Assembly (NCBI GenBank): GCA_016200545.1
Contig: JACQEO010000072.1
Span: 1 to 63,440, forward strand
Source of the DNA: Deltaproteobacteria bacterium
Lineage (GTDB): Bacteria > Desulfobacterota > Binatia > UTPRO1
Length of the DNA: 63,440 nucleotides
Direction: 5' to 3'
Under the pieces are notes generated by a model. It did no database searches. It saw nothing but the letters and a program-made list of their open reading frames with translations, and was not told where the DNA came from. A program made the translations under genes and the position numbers. Shown here in pieces: positions 21,231-29,875 of this stretch. How positions within the stretch are numbered: the first letter of the stretch is position 1; each line of letters starts with the position of its first letter.

Positions 21231-23158
21231 GGCCGGCCCTCTCGCGCCGCGACGATCTGCCGGATCAGCTGCGCGTCGGCGACGTCCACCGTGCCGTTCC
21301 GGTCGACGTCGGCGGCAAACGCTTGGGCGGCGTCGAGCGAGCGCGTGCCGATCACGGCCGCGAGGATGTCGTCGGCGTCGGCATCCCCGATGGTCCCGTC
21401 GCCGTCGACGTCACCGAGCGTGTTGTTTCCGCCGCCGGGCGTCCCCGTCGAGAGCCGGGCGGCAACCGGGGATAGCGCCGGACGCGCCGCGCTCCGGGCG
21501 AGGGCCGAGCCCGATCCGATCAGCACCGAGCTCGGGAAGACCGACGCCGACAACGCATCGGTCCCCGCATCGAACAAGGATTCGACCGCGAGATCGAGGT
21601 TGCTGCCCGCTCCGGCGCCGCCGGCGGCCTGAAGGGTGATCGTGGCGACGTTGACGAGGCCTGTCGGCGATGTCGTGCTGCCCTGCGCGGCGGCGAACGG
21701 CGTCGTCCCGCTCGCGAACGTGCTGCTGTCCGTCGACGGCGCTGCAGTGAACTCGGCGGTTGTCCCGCCGTCGATCGCTGTGACAACGACGACCGCGGGG
21801 TCGTACTGCAATCGGAAGAAGTAGGATCCGAGCACGCGCGCCTTCACGTCGACGGAGATGTCGATCGCGAACTTCTGGCCAGGATTGGGATTGAACGGTG
21901 GCGTGCCGACGAAGACGTCGGCGTCGGTGGGCGTCGCGGTCACGGTCGGTGTGGGCGTGAGCGTCGGGGTCACGGTGACGGTCTGGGTCGCGGACGGCGT
22001 GATGGTCGGTGTCGGCGTCCGTGTCGCCGTGGAGGTAGTGGTCGGCGTCGCGGACGGAACGACGGTGGGCGTCGGGGTCACCGGCTTGGGACAGAGGGGA
22101 CTCGACAGCTCCTTGCCAACGAGCAGAAGGAGATCCTCGGCCCGAGGCGACTCGAAACGCAGGAGGTCCGCCACCTCGCAGGCATGGTGCTGCAGGAGGC
22201 ACTGCTCGTACTCGGCAAGCGTGCCGACGTCCGGGACGCCAACGGCAGCGCATTTCGCCTCGCTCGCGGCCAGGTTGACACCTCGGGCAGCGCGGAGGGT
22301 CGTGATGTCGATTGCCGTGCATCCCTTGTCGACCGCCGCCCGGAGCTTCGCGTCCTCGGTCGCGAAATTACCGAACTCCTTCTCGCAGGCCGTCCGCGCC
22401 TTTCCGCGACACGCGTCGGTCCCCCCCTGGACCTGAACGCAGTTGAAGACGGCGTCGGCGCACTTCTCGAGGCTCCCAAGGCGCTTGGCCGCGAACCCCG
22501 CGGCCGCCTTAGCGATGGCCTTGCCGCACTTATCAAGCGCCTTGCCGGTCGCGGCGTCATCGACGTGCTCCCCGTCACCGCCGAAGTCGTCGAGGCAGAC
22601 ATCGGGAACCAGAGTCGCGCTCACCAGTCGCAGGGCCTCGCCTGCACGCGGGATCTGAATCTCGAGGAGCTCGTTCGTCCGGCAATCGTGGTGTCGGGTG
22701 AGACAATCGAGGATCGAAGCGAGGTCCGTCGGCTCACGACCGAAGCCGAGACGGCACTCGCTCGCGATGCGATCGTAGCCGAGTCCAAGCGCGCCTGTCA
22801 GGTCGCTCGGGGCAAGCGTCGCGCACTTCGCCGTGACGTTGGCCGCGAGCTTGTCTCGTTCGCCCGCCGTCTTGGCGAGCTCCTTCGTGCACTTCGTCCC
22901 GACGTCGATCCGGCACGGTCCCGGGTCGGGTTTCGTCTGCACGCACTTGAGAACTCCACCAGCGCATGCCGCGAGGTTCTTCAGCTTCGCGCCAACGAAC
23001 TTGCTCGCACTCTTCTTGATCGCTTTCTGGCATTTGTCGGCGACCTTCGCGACTTTGGGATCAGGCAGACCCTGCGCCGCCACCGTCCTGCCATGGACGA
23101 CGAACGCCGCAACGCAAAGCGCCAGTACCAAGAGCATGAGTCGGATCCGCGGGAGCAA
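21227..23158 (-). CDS. Secreted cohesin + dockerin protein with Cys-rich helical repeats
   Basis: About 643 residues from TTG at 23158, which has a GGAGAGGGGAA ribosome site and gives a Lys/Arg-headed signal peptide (LLPRIRLMLLVLALCVAAFVV); ATG at 23137 is the alternative. Two Cys-rich helical repeats follow, each beginning DKCxKAIxKxA and containing (K/N)CVQ. Next are a Pro/Thr linker, a cohesin-like domain (GQKFAIDISVD, GSYFFRLQYDPAVVVV) and a C-terminal dockerin with two Ca loops (DVDGDGTIGDAD and DVDRNGTVDVAD). Having cohesin and dockerin in one chain permits self-assembly or bridging to the dockerin of the giant protein encoded immediately downstream with a 4-nt ATGA overlap. Extracellular scaffold role inferred. 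Confidence 0.85.
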   Translation of the reverse strand: MLPRIRLMLLVLALCVAAFVVHGRTVAAQGLPDPKVAKVADKCQKAIKKSASKFVGAKLKNLAACAGGVLKCVQTKPDPGPCRIDVGTKCTKELAKTAGERDKLAANVTAKCATLAPSDLTGALGLGYDRIASECRLGFGREPTDLASILDCLTRHHDCRTNELLEIQIPRAGEALRLVSATLVPDVCLDDFGGDGEHVDDAATGKALDKCGKAIAKAAAGFAAKRLGSLEKCADAVFNCVQVQGGTDACRGKARTACEKEFGNFATEDAKLRAAVDKGCTAIDITTLRAARGVNLAASEAKCAAVGVPDVGTLAEYEQCLLQHHACEVADLLRFESPRAEDLLLLVGKELSSPLCPKPVTPTPTVVPSATPTTTSTATRTPTPTITPSATQTVTVTPTLTPTPTVTATPTDADVFVGTPPFNPNPGQKFAIDISVDVKARVLGSYFFRLQYDPAVVVVTAIDGGTTAEFTAAPSTDSSTFASGTTPFAAAQGSTTSPTGLVNVATITLQAAGGAGAGSNLDLAVESLFDAGTDALSASVFPSSVLIGSGSALARSAARPALSPVAARLSTGTPGGGNNTLGDVDGDGTIGDADADDILAAVIGTRSLDAAQAFAADVDRNGTVDVADAQLIRQIVAAREGRP

Positions 23159-23853
23159 GATTCCCCTCTCCCCGCTAGTTCGACGATTCGACGAATACCG
23201 CCGAGTTATGCGCGGAGTCGAGTTTAGGCGAATTCTGCGTGATGCCCGTGATCGAGAGGGCACATGTTTGTTGCTACGATTAGGAGGTGTGAGTTGCGTA
23301 GCATCCGACGTTCGAGCGAGTCAATGAAAAAGACTCGAAAGACAGTTCCGGTACTGCCTTGGCCAAACCTAATTGCTCCAAAATGGTGCGATGCCATTAG
23401 CCGTTGCGCAACGGCGCGGCTTTGCCTAGGAAGTCTCGGCTGCCCAACAAATACCGAACCTGCCCAATAGCTCGCCGTCATGGCGAAATCTTGCTTCGCT
23501 GTTTGTCCGCCTGTTTGAACTCCTCACAGTGTATCCGCTCTGGAGACCACGCAGCGCGCTCAAGGGCGGATGCGGCTTCCATTTTGCCTTCTCCCAATCG
23601 TGCTTGAGCAGAAGGGCAATGCGATCCGAGAATTCTGCGGAGCACCACGCTCCCTTTCGAGATGATGTTCCGGATGACATCCAAGATCTCCCGGTCCTTG
23701 TCGTCTACCGGATTCAGGACGAGCTAAATTCCATGAGCGATTCAACGACACGCTGGATCGTACCCTCGTCGATCGCGCCATCCGATGTGGTAGCCAGCGC
23801 GACAGCGAACCTACCGAGCTTCTCAGCGAAGCCCTCCGGTAGTACGAGTACTG
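23159..23853. other. Low-GC intergenic stretch with decayed coding fragments
   Basis: This ~700-bp region is visibly richer in A/T than its neighbours and has no intact gene. On the minus strand, fragments such as DREILDVIRNIISKGSVVLRR (two frames around 23700-23620) and GFAEKLGRFAVALATTSDG (23840-23715) look protein-like but are cut by stops and shifts. They probably belong to the same decayed locus as the pseudogene at 23854-24251. Composition and decay suggest acquired DNA. Confidence 0.45.
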
Positions 23854-24251
23854 TTATCGCTCGCGATTGATCATGGCCTGAATGAACACCTCGGTCGTGA
23901 GGTGTAGTGGCTGGCGGGGAATACAGACGGCCACGTCATCCTTCGCCGCGAACAGATATGGGTGGTACCTTGCCGGGAGGGGGTTCATCCCGTTGAACGC
24001 GATCGTCAACGTGCGCTCGTACATGTGCTCTTTCACATCGAAATATCCCGACGCTCCATTGTTCTGGTCGCCGTCCGACACGACAGGGACGCCCCCCGCT
24101 CTAGGTCGCTGAGCCTGTGACAATCCCCATGGAGCAGTTTGTAGAGCTGGTTGAGCGCGAAGTCCTTGAGCGACAGGAACCAGGGCGTGCGTGTTCCCGC
24201 GGACGCGTCCTTTCCGGCGCGGATCAAGAATGCGGCGCTCTTGCAAGCCAT
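23854..24251 (-). pseudogene. Decayed restriction-modification specificity-like gene
   Basis: Reading the minus strand, MACKSAAFLIRAGKDAS ... LLHGDCHRLSDLERGG continues, after a one-base change of frame in a six-G run near 24090, into VPVVSDGDQNNGASGYFDV, TLTIAFNG, YHPYLFAAKDDVAV and EVFIQAMINRER. The order 'VVS-nNGxsGY-D ... TIaxNG ... FYHPyxFaakDDV ... I..E' is the pattern I associate with target-recognition domains of type I-like specificity subunits and related methylase-specificity fusions. A stop then replaces the expected aromatic residue before QYSYYRR. Coding continues upstream in the same frame to a stop near 24351. It is truncated at both ends and AT-richer than its surroundings; the family call is tentative. 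Confidence 0.4.
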
Positions 24252-24332
24252 GTCATCGACGGCCCGGCCAAGATCGTCGGGCGATGCCAGGGGTGACTCG
24301 ATGTACGCTTCCGGCGGAAGTTCGACCAGCGT

Positions 24333-24376
24333 AACCCGGAACGCTACACCGCCTTTTCTCTATTTTCACATCTATC
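24333..24376 (+). repeat. 44-bp degenerate direct repeat, copy 2
   Basis: Partner of 2112-2155 in the same orientation. It lies at the 5' edge of the decayed restriction-modification-like gene. Inside the repeat the minus strand shows a pattern of mainly third-position changes if read as GGVAFRV, so it may be a conserved coding or leader remnant and not an attachment site. Confidence 0.5.
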
Positions 24377-24559
24377 TCCACGCAATGTCGAGCTACCAGA
24401 GACTACGCGCCCACTTAGAACACGACTGGTGCTAGTCGCAGGGAAGATCCGCATGAGTTTCGAACTCGTGCACTCGTGGTGGAAGCTCTTTAGAGGAAGA
24501 CAGCAACTGTTGCCGCCGGGGACATAGGGAGTAGATGTCGCTCCGCCCAGGTCGGGGGC

Positions 24560-25312
24560 TTACGCGTCGGCGAACGTCGCCATCACCGGCGCGTGGTCGC
24601 TGGTGCCGACCTCGCGCAGGACCGGACACGCGGTCGCGCGCGCGGCGAGGCGCTCGCTCGCGAGCACGTAGTCGATCCGCCAGCCGATGTTCCGCTGCCG
24701 TAGGTTTCGCCACGGCGCCCACCAGGTGAAGAGGTTGTCGTTGTCGGGGTCGAGCGCGCGACCGACGTCGACGAGGCCGTGGGCGAGCAGGCGTTCGAAG
24801 AGCGCACGCTCCTCCGGTCGTTGACCGATGCCGTCGGGCTTGCGTTCTTTCGGGTGGACGTCGCGCTCGCTGCGGGCGACGTTCAGGTCGCCGCAGACGA
24901 CGAGTGTCCGGCCGGCGTCGTGCATCGCCGCGGCGTAGCCCTCCAGCGCCTGCATGAACGCGATCTTCGCGACGTAGTCCTTGCCGCCGTTCGGGACGTA
25001 TACCGAGGCGACGACGAGGTCGCCGAGCGCCGCCTCGACGATGCGCGTCTCGTGATCGAAGGCGGGATGCGAGAAGACGGGCCGCTCCGGGAAGCGCTCC
25101 TTGCTGACGTGCAGGCCGACCCCCGAATAGGCGCCGGCGCCGTGCCAGTAGCACCAGTAACCGGCGAGGTCGCCGAGCGTCTCCGGCACCTGCTCCGGCT
25201 TCGCCTTCAGCTCCTGGAGGCACACGACGTCCGGCCGATCGCGCGCGATCCACTCCAGCACCTGCACGTGCCGTGCGCGAATCCCATTCACGTTCCAGGT
25301 GGCGATCTTCAT
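24560..25312 (-). CDS. xthA: Exodeoxyribonuclease III (AP endonuclease)
   Basis: 250 residues, standard length for bacterial ExoIII. It cleaves DNA 5' to abasic sites and removes 3' blocks in base-excision repair. Family motifs are present in order: MKIATWNVNGIRAR (N-terminus), CLQELK with the metal-binding Glu, SVYVPNGG, VVCGDLNVA (catalytic Asp and Asn), RQRNIGWRIDYVL and the C-terminal TSDHAPV with the catalytic Asp-His pair. The ATG at 25312 gives the usual N-terminus. It is divergent from the acetyltransferase at 25396. The stretch 24377-24559 between it and the repeat shows nothing recognisable. Confidence 0.95.
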   Translation of the reverse strand: MKIATWNVNGIRARHVQVLEWIARDRPDVVCLQELKAKPEQVPETLGDLAGYWCYWHGAGAYSGVGLHVSKERFPERPVFSHPAFDHETRIVEAALGDLVVASVYVPNGGKDYVAKIAFMQALEGYAAAMHDAGRTLVVCGDLNVARSERDVHPKERKPDGIGQRPEERALFERLLAHGLVDVGRALDPDNDNLFTWWAPWRNLRQRNIGWRIDYVLASERLAARATACPVLREVGTSDHAPVMATFADA

Positions 25313-25395
25313 CGCGCGGCATTCTAGTGAGCCCGGCGCCGCTCTCGCAATGCGTGGCGTGAACGCGCGCGCCGTAACGACTACAATCGACGTCG

Positions 25396-25947
25396 ATGAC
25401 CATCGAAGGCGCGACCGCGGTGCGGGTGTTCGCCGGGCTGCGCGTGCTGCTGCGGCGCGCGAGCCTCGCGGAGATCCTCATGCTCCGGCACGCCGAGTTA
25501 CGTCCCGGTCTGCCGCGCGCCAGCGCGGAGTTCGCAGCCGACGCGGAATCCGCGACGCGACATTTCGGCGCTTTCGTCACCGCCAGCTCCGCGCGCGCCA
25601 CGTCGGCGGTCGGGGAGGCCGTCGCGTGCGCCTCGTTCATGGCAGAGCCCCACGCGGGTGAGGCCGCCTACCAGCTCCGCGGCATGGCGACGCGCGCCGA
25701 CGTCGCGCGTCGCGGCATCGGCGGCGCGCTCCTGCGCCTCGCGCTCAGGGAAGTCGCGATGCACGACCACGCGCGCCTCTTCTGGTGCAACGCGCGTCTC
25801 GCCGCCGTGCCCTTCTACCGCCAAATGGGATGGCGGATCACGTCGGAGGTGTTCGACGTCCCCTCGGTCGGGCCGCATCGTGTGATGACGTTTCGCGTCT
25901 CGTCAGCTGCCGAGCTTCGTCTCGAGCGCGACGATACGCTCGCGTAG
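25396..25947 (+). CDS. GNAT-family N-acetyltransferase
   Basis: 183 residues. It carries the GNAT acetyl-CoA-binding core: a beta4-like strand (AAYQLRGMAT) leading into the RRGIGGALLRLALRE pyrophosphate-binding loop and helix, then LFWCNARLAAVPFYRQMGW, the typical motif B. The ending SEVFDVPSVGPHRVMTF is common in small GNATs that act on free amines or amino acids. Substrate unknown. It shares an 83-nt divergent intergenic region with xthA. Confidence 0.8.
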   Translation: MTIEGATAVRVFAGLRVLLRRASLAEILMLRHAELRPGLPRASAEFAADAESATRHFGAFVTASSARATSAVGEAVACASFMAEPHAGEAAYQLRGMATRADVARRGIGGALLRLALREVAMHDHARLFWCNARLAAVPFYRQMGWRITSEVFDVPSVGPHRVMTFRVSSAAELRLERDDTLA

Positions 25948-26016
25948 GTCGAGCGCCCAGGGCAGCTCGTTCCGATTCCAGTTGAGGTGCGGTCAGCTCC
26001 TTCGCGGTGCGGGCCC

Positions 26017-27579
26017 TCACTCGTCGGTTGGCCAGCCGTACGCCGCGAGGAAGCGGCGGAGACGTGCGTCGTCGCGCGAGAGCGGCGGCAACCACTCGCC
26101 GACGAGCGTGCGCGTCCACCAGGCGCCGCTCGGATCGTCGGGAGGTGCGAAGGCGTAGCGATAGAAACGCGCGCGGATGAAGCGTGGCGGCGCATCCGGG
26201 AACGGGTTGCCGGCGAGCAACGACAACGCGCCGGCGTCGTTGTGCAACAGCTTCCACACCAGGTGGAGCGTCCACGGATAGCGCTCCGGCGTCGACATCG
26301 CGGCGAACCAGATCTGCCAGTCGAGACGAGGTTGGTAGGGCGCGACCACACACGGCCGGCGCAGCGGATCGCCGGGTTTGCACGGGAACTCGTACGCCTT
26401 CCAGCGGGCGTCGTCATCGGGGACGGCGTCGGTGGTTCCCTCGAAGACGATCTCGTCGCGCGCGCGGCCGACGCTCCCGAAGGCGCCGTAGGTATTGACG
26501 AGCGCGAACGGATCGAACGACGTGTTCATCACCTGATGCGTCGCGAGCAGGTTGCGGATGGGACCGATGCTGAGAAACGCGACGAGCGCCACCAGCGCCA
26601 CGACCGCCAGCTGCTGCGCCCGCGCCGGGCGCGCCACCGCGGCGGCGCGCCCGGCGGCGCGGCCGAGGCCGGCGGGCAGGACGTGGCGGAGAAGACTGTC
26701 GTCGAAGCAGGCGAGGAGCGGCACGATCGTCAACCAGTTCAGGAACGAGAGATTGCCGCTCAGGATGAGGATGATCTGCAGGGCGAGCATCACGGCGCCG
26801 GCGATGTGCCGCGCGTGGCGCGGCCCGAACGCGAACCACGGCGCGACGAGCTCGGCGGCGTGGTTGAAGAGCACGCCGAGCTGGTGAAACCAGCGCGGCA
26901 TGAAGTGCAACGTCCGGCTGAGTGGATTCGGGATCGGCTGCGTCTCGTAGTGGTAGTAGAGACAGGTGAGCGTCCGCCAGCACGAATCGCCGCGCAGCTT
27001 GATGAGCCCGGCGCCGAGCATGATGCGGACGATCAGCCAGCGATAGAGCCAGATCACGGCCACGGGCGGCGGGCGACGCGGAAAGGGCCGCGCGTCGAGC
27101 AGCGGGCAGAGGAAGACGGCGAGAAAGCCGGTTTCGCAGAGCTGAATCTCCCAGCCGTAGCCGTACCAGTCCTGGCCGATGTGGATGAACGAAAGATAGA
27201 GCGCCCACAGGACCGCCATCACGAGCGCGTTGGCGAAACCGAGCGCGACGACGAGCAAGAGCGCGACTCCCGTCCATGCGGCGACGACGAGGAGCGGATC
27301 GGCCGTGCTCACCCAGAAGACGCTCGGCAGCACCAGGAACTGATCGAGCGGCGACCCGAAGCGCTCGCCGACGCGCGCGAGAAACGCGGCCGCCGGCAAC
27401 AGGCCGTGCGCGCCGATGAGCGGCAGCACCTGCCGTGCGAGCGAGAGGAACGCCGCGAAGTAGACGACGCCGAGAAGCCGGAGGATGACGAAGCGGGTCA
27501 GCCAGTACGTCGGCGGCGCGGGCGTATGGGCGTCGTCGATGGGCGCGTCGGGTGGCACGCGTTCCGTGGTCGGCTGCAC
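26017..27579 (-). CDS. Lipase maturation factor (LMF1)-family membrane protein
   Basis: 520 residues with several membrane segments in the first ~350 residues. Family features: YWLTRFVILRLLGVVYFAAF near the N-terminus, an invariant-looking FIHIGQDWYGYGWE, LLDARPFPRRPPP, LIKLRGDSCWRTLTCLYYHYETQPIPNP and later FNHAAELVAPWF. The C-terminal part (after ~370) has the soluble LMF domain: FPCKPGDPLRRPCVVAPYQPRLDWQIWFAAM. In animals LMF1 helps lipases fold in the ER; the bacterial role is not established. Start GTG at 27579 follows AGG at suitable spacing. It is convergent with the GNAT gene and divergent from the DTW-domain gene. Confidence 0.9.
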   Translation of the reverse strand: MQPTTERVPPDAPIDDAHTPAPPTYWLTRFVILRLLGVVYFAAFLSLARQVLPLIGAHGLLPAAAFLARVGERFGSPLDQFLVLPSVFWVSTADPLLVVAAWTGVALLLVVALGFANALVMAVLWALYLSFIHIGQDWYGYGWEIQLCETGFLAVFLCPLLDARPFPRRPPPVAVIWLYRWLIVRIMLGAGLIKLRGDSCWRTLTCLYYHYETQPIPNPLSRTLHFMPRWFHQLGVLFNHAAELVAPWFAFGPRHARHIAGAVMLALQIILILSGNLSFLNWLTIVPLLACFDDSLLRHVLPAGLGRAAGRAAAVARPARAQQLAVVALVALVAFLSIGPIRNLLATHQVMNTSFDPFALVNTYGAFGSVGRARDEIVFEGTTDAVPDDDARWKAYEFPCKPGDPLRRPCVVAPYQPRLDWQIWFAAMSTPERYPWTLHLVWKLLHNDAGALSLLAGNPFPDAPPRFIRARFYRYAFAPPDDPSGAWWTRTLVGEWLPPLSRDDARLRRFLAAYGWPTDE

Positions 27580-27675
27580 GTGCGAGACCTAGCGGTGCCG
27601 TGGGCACGACGTCAATTTAGGTGCGGCCGGCCGCGTTGACGGTGCGCCCCGTCGCGACGTAAGGACCTGGGGCGC

Positions 27676-28857
27676 GTGATAGCCCTCGAATCCCCATTGG
27701 CTGCGGCGCCGCGCGCCCTCTGTCTGCGGTGCCTGCGCCCGGCCTCCATCTGCTACTGCGTCCACCTGGCGCCGATCGCGAGCGCGACGCACGTCGTCTT
27801 TCTGCAGCATCCGCGCGAGAGCCGGTTGGCGATCGGCACCTGCCGCATGGCGCACCTCGGGCTCGCGGGTTCCGAGCTCCACTGCGGGGTGAGCTTCGAG
27901 GCGCACCCGCGGGTGCGCGCGCTCGCCGCCGACAGCAGCGGCGGAGTCGCCGTGCTCTATCCCGGCGGAGACGCGCGCGAGCCCGAGGTGCTCGGCGACG
28001 GCACGACGCGCACGCTCATCGTCCTCGACGGTACCTGGCATCAGGTGCGCGCGATGTGGCGCGCGAACCCGTCGCTGCATCGGCTGCCGCGCATCGGCTT
28101 CACGCCGGCGTCACCCGGCAACTACCGCATTCGCCGCGAGCCGGCGCCGCACTGCCTCGCGACGGTCGAGGCGGTAGTCGAGGCACTCGGCCGACTCGAG
28201 CGCGAACCGGCGCGCTTCCGGCCGATGCTGCGCGCTTTCGATCAGATGGTCGAGACCCAGCTCGTCTACCGGACGCTCAAACCCGGCGCGCCGTGGCGCC
28301 GCCGCAAGCGCCGCCGCCAACCGCAGGTGAGCGCGGCGCGCGTCGCGCTACGCGCGCGGCGCGCCGATCTCGTCGTCGTCTACGCCGAGGCCAACGCGCA
28401 TCCGATCGGCAGCGAGGTCGCGGCGGCGCCCGAGCTCGCCCACCTCGTCGCCTGCCGTCCCGCGACGGGCGAGCGCTTCGCGGCGATCGTCGCGCCGCGG
28501 GGTGCGCTCGCGCCGTCGACGCCGCACCATCTCGAGCTCAGCGCCGCGCGCCTGCGCGCTGGAGAGGATGCCGCCGCGGCGTTGGCGCGTTGGCGGGCGT
28601 TCACCCGGCCCGTCGATTTCCTCTGTTCGTGGGGATGGCATAGCAGCGATCTGCTGCGCGGCGCGGGAGATCGCGCGCGCGCCGTGTTCGACCTGCGCGG
28701 CGCGGTCACGCGCGAGCTCGGCCGGCGTACCAGCGGCATCGAGGGCGCCGCCGCAGCGCTCCGCGGTGAGGGCGCGCTCTCGGTGCCGTGGACGGAGGGC
28801 CGCGCGGGACGGCGGATCGCCGCGCTCAGCGACGTCGTCGAACGTCTCGCCGAGTAG
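27676..28857 (+). CDS. DTW-domain protein (tRNA-uridine aminocarboxypropyltransferase-like) with extra C-terminal domain
   Basis: 393 residues from GTG at 27676 (AAGGA upstream). The first ~215 residues are a DTW/TDD domain as in TapT, which adds an acp group to uridine in tRNA using SAM: the zinc-ribbon-like CLRCLRPASICYC, then FLQHPRE, TRTLIVLDGTWHQVRAM (the D-x-T-W signature), SLHRLPRI and NYRIRREP. After a basic hinge (KPGAPWRRRKRRRQP) there are ~165 further residues (ADLVVVYAEANAHP ... FLCSWGWHSSDLLRG ... GIEGAAAALR) that bacterial TapT lacks. This second part has alternating strands and helices and could be a degenerate exonuclease-like fold, but I cannot assign it. Confidence 0.85.
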   Translation: MIALESPLAAAPRALCLRCLRPASICYCVHLAPIASATHVVFLQHPRESRLAIGTCRMAHLGLAGSELHCGVSFEAHPRVRALAADSSGGVAVLYPGGDAREPEVLGDGTTRTLIVLDGTWHQVRAMWRANPSLHRLPRIGFTPASPGNYRIRREPAPHCLATVEAVVEALGRLEREPARFRPMLRAFDQMVETQLVYRTLKPGAPWRRRKRRRQPQVSAARVALRARRADLVVVYAEANAHPIGSEVAAAPELAHLVACRPATGERFAAIVAPRGALAPSTPHHLELSAARLRAGEDAAAALARWRAFTRPVDFLCSWGWHSSDLLRGAGDRARAVFDLRGAVTRELGRRTSGIEGAAAALRGEGALSVPWTEGRAGRRIAALSDVVERLAE

Positions 28858-28903
28858 GCCGGGCGTCAGGAGCGCCGGGCACGCGCCGCCGACCACACGG
28901 CGC

Positions 28904-29875
28904 TCAGGCCGCGCCGCGCGACGTCGCGAGGCGCAGCACCTCGCGGTAGCCGTTCGCGAAACATCCCGCAGGCAACAGGTCGCGCTCACGCAGCACGCGG
29001 TGCAGCTTCGGGAGGTTGTGGTGCGGCACCGTCATCATGAGGTGGTGCTCGTAATGGTAGTTCACGAGGTTCGGCGCGAGCAGCAGGCGCTCCCACCAGC
29101 GCGCGCGCGTCGTCCGGGTGTTGCGCAAGGGATCGAGCTGGTCGGGGACGACCGAGTGCTCGGCGATCGAGCGGATACGTGTCACCAGGCGGTAGGTCGT
29201 GAGCCACGCGACCACCCAGAGCAGGTAGAGCGCGGGATGCCCGGCGAGGGTGAGGATGGCGAGGAGGACGGCGTTGGTGATCGCGACCGGCGCAATCTTC
29301 CGCCAGCCGACGTCGGCGCGCTCGCCGCCGCTCAAGCCGAACTCGCGCTGCGAGCGACGCCGGCCGAGACCCATGTCGCGCTTGTAGACCAACACCGCCT
29401 GCTTGATGCCGGTCTGACCGGAAAGATCGCGCCAGACCTTGCGGCGGAAGCTCGCCGGCGTGATCGGGAACGGCGTGACGAGGCCGAGATCGGGATCCTC
29501 GACAGTGCCGGTCTTGGCGTGATGCGCCAGGTGGTACAGGCGATAGGGCGCGGTGTCCGTCCACACCGGATACGCCGCGAGCCAGTTGCCCGCCCAGTCG
29601 TTCCACGCCCGGCTCTTGAAGAGCGTGCGGTGCGCGGCCTCGTGCATCACCACCGCGAATCCGAGCTGGCGCGCGCCGATCACGAACAGCGCCATCACGA
29701 TCGTCGGCGCGCTCGGCCGCCAGGCGACCAGCGCCATCGCGGCGAAGATGAAGAGCCAGTTGCTCGCGATCATCCACCACGAGCGCAGCGGATCGATCGT
29801 GAGCAGCACCTTGCGCTGCTCGACCGGGATCACCTGCCGCCAGAGCGGTATCATGGCATCGGAAGCGGACGTCAC
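28904..29875 (-). CDS. Membrane fatty acid desaturase
   Basis: About 323 residues with paired membrane segments and three His boxes binding a di-iron centre: HEAAH, HLAHH and HYEHH. It introduces a double bond, or hydroxylates, acyl chains or related hydrophobic substrates in the membrane using O2. The GTG start at 29875 overlaps the stop of the PaaX-family regulator (GTGA) and has GGAGGAG 4 nt upstream, so it is translated as part of that operon. A longer fused reading frame on this strand is a chance frame over the regulator gene. Confidence 0.9.
   Translation of the reverse strand: MTSASDAMIPLWRQVIPVEQRKVLLTIDPLRSWWMIASNWLFIFAAMALVAWRPSAPTIVMALFVIGARQLGFAVVMHEAAHRTLFKSRAWNDWAGNWLAAYPVWTDTAPYRLYHLAHHAKTGTVEDPDLGLVTPFPITPASFRRKVWRDLSGQTGIKQAVLVYKRDMGLGRRRSQREFGLSGGERADVGWRKIAPVAITNAVLLAILTLAGHPALYLLWVVAWLTTYRLVTRIRSIAEHSVVPDQLDPLRNTRTTRARWWERLLLAPNLVNYHYEHHLMMTVPHHNLPKLHRVLRERDLLPAGCFANGYREVLRLATSRGAA

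Noticed and set aside
24433..24500. A possible tRNA T-arm (GAGTTCGAAACTC)
   Set aside because: The flanking bases do not pair as a T stem and there is no anticodon or acceptor arm.
26414..27607. Long Arg/Ala-rich frame overlapping the LMF1-like gene
   Set aside because: No domain and extreme composition; the overlapping frame has clear membrane segments and LMF motifs.
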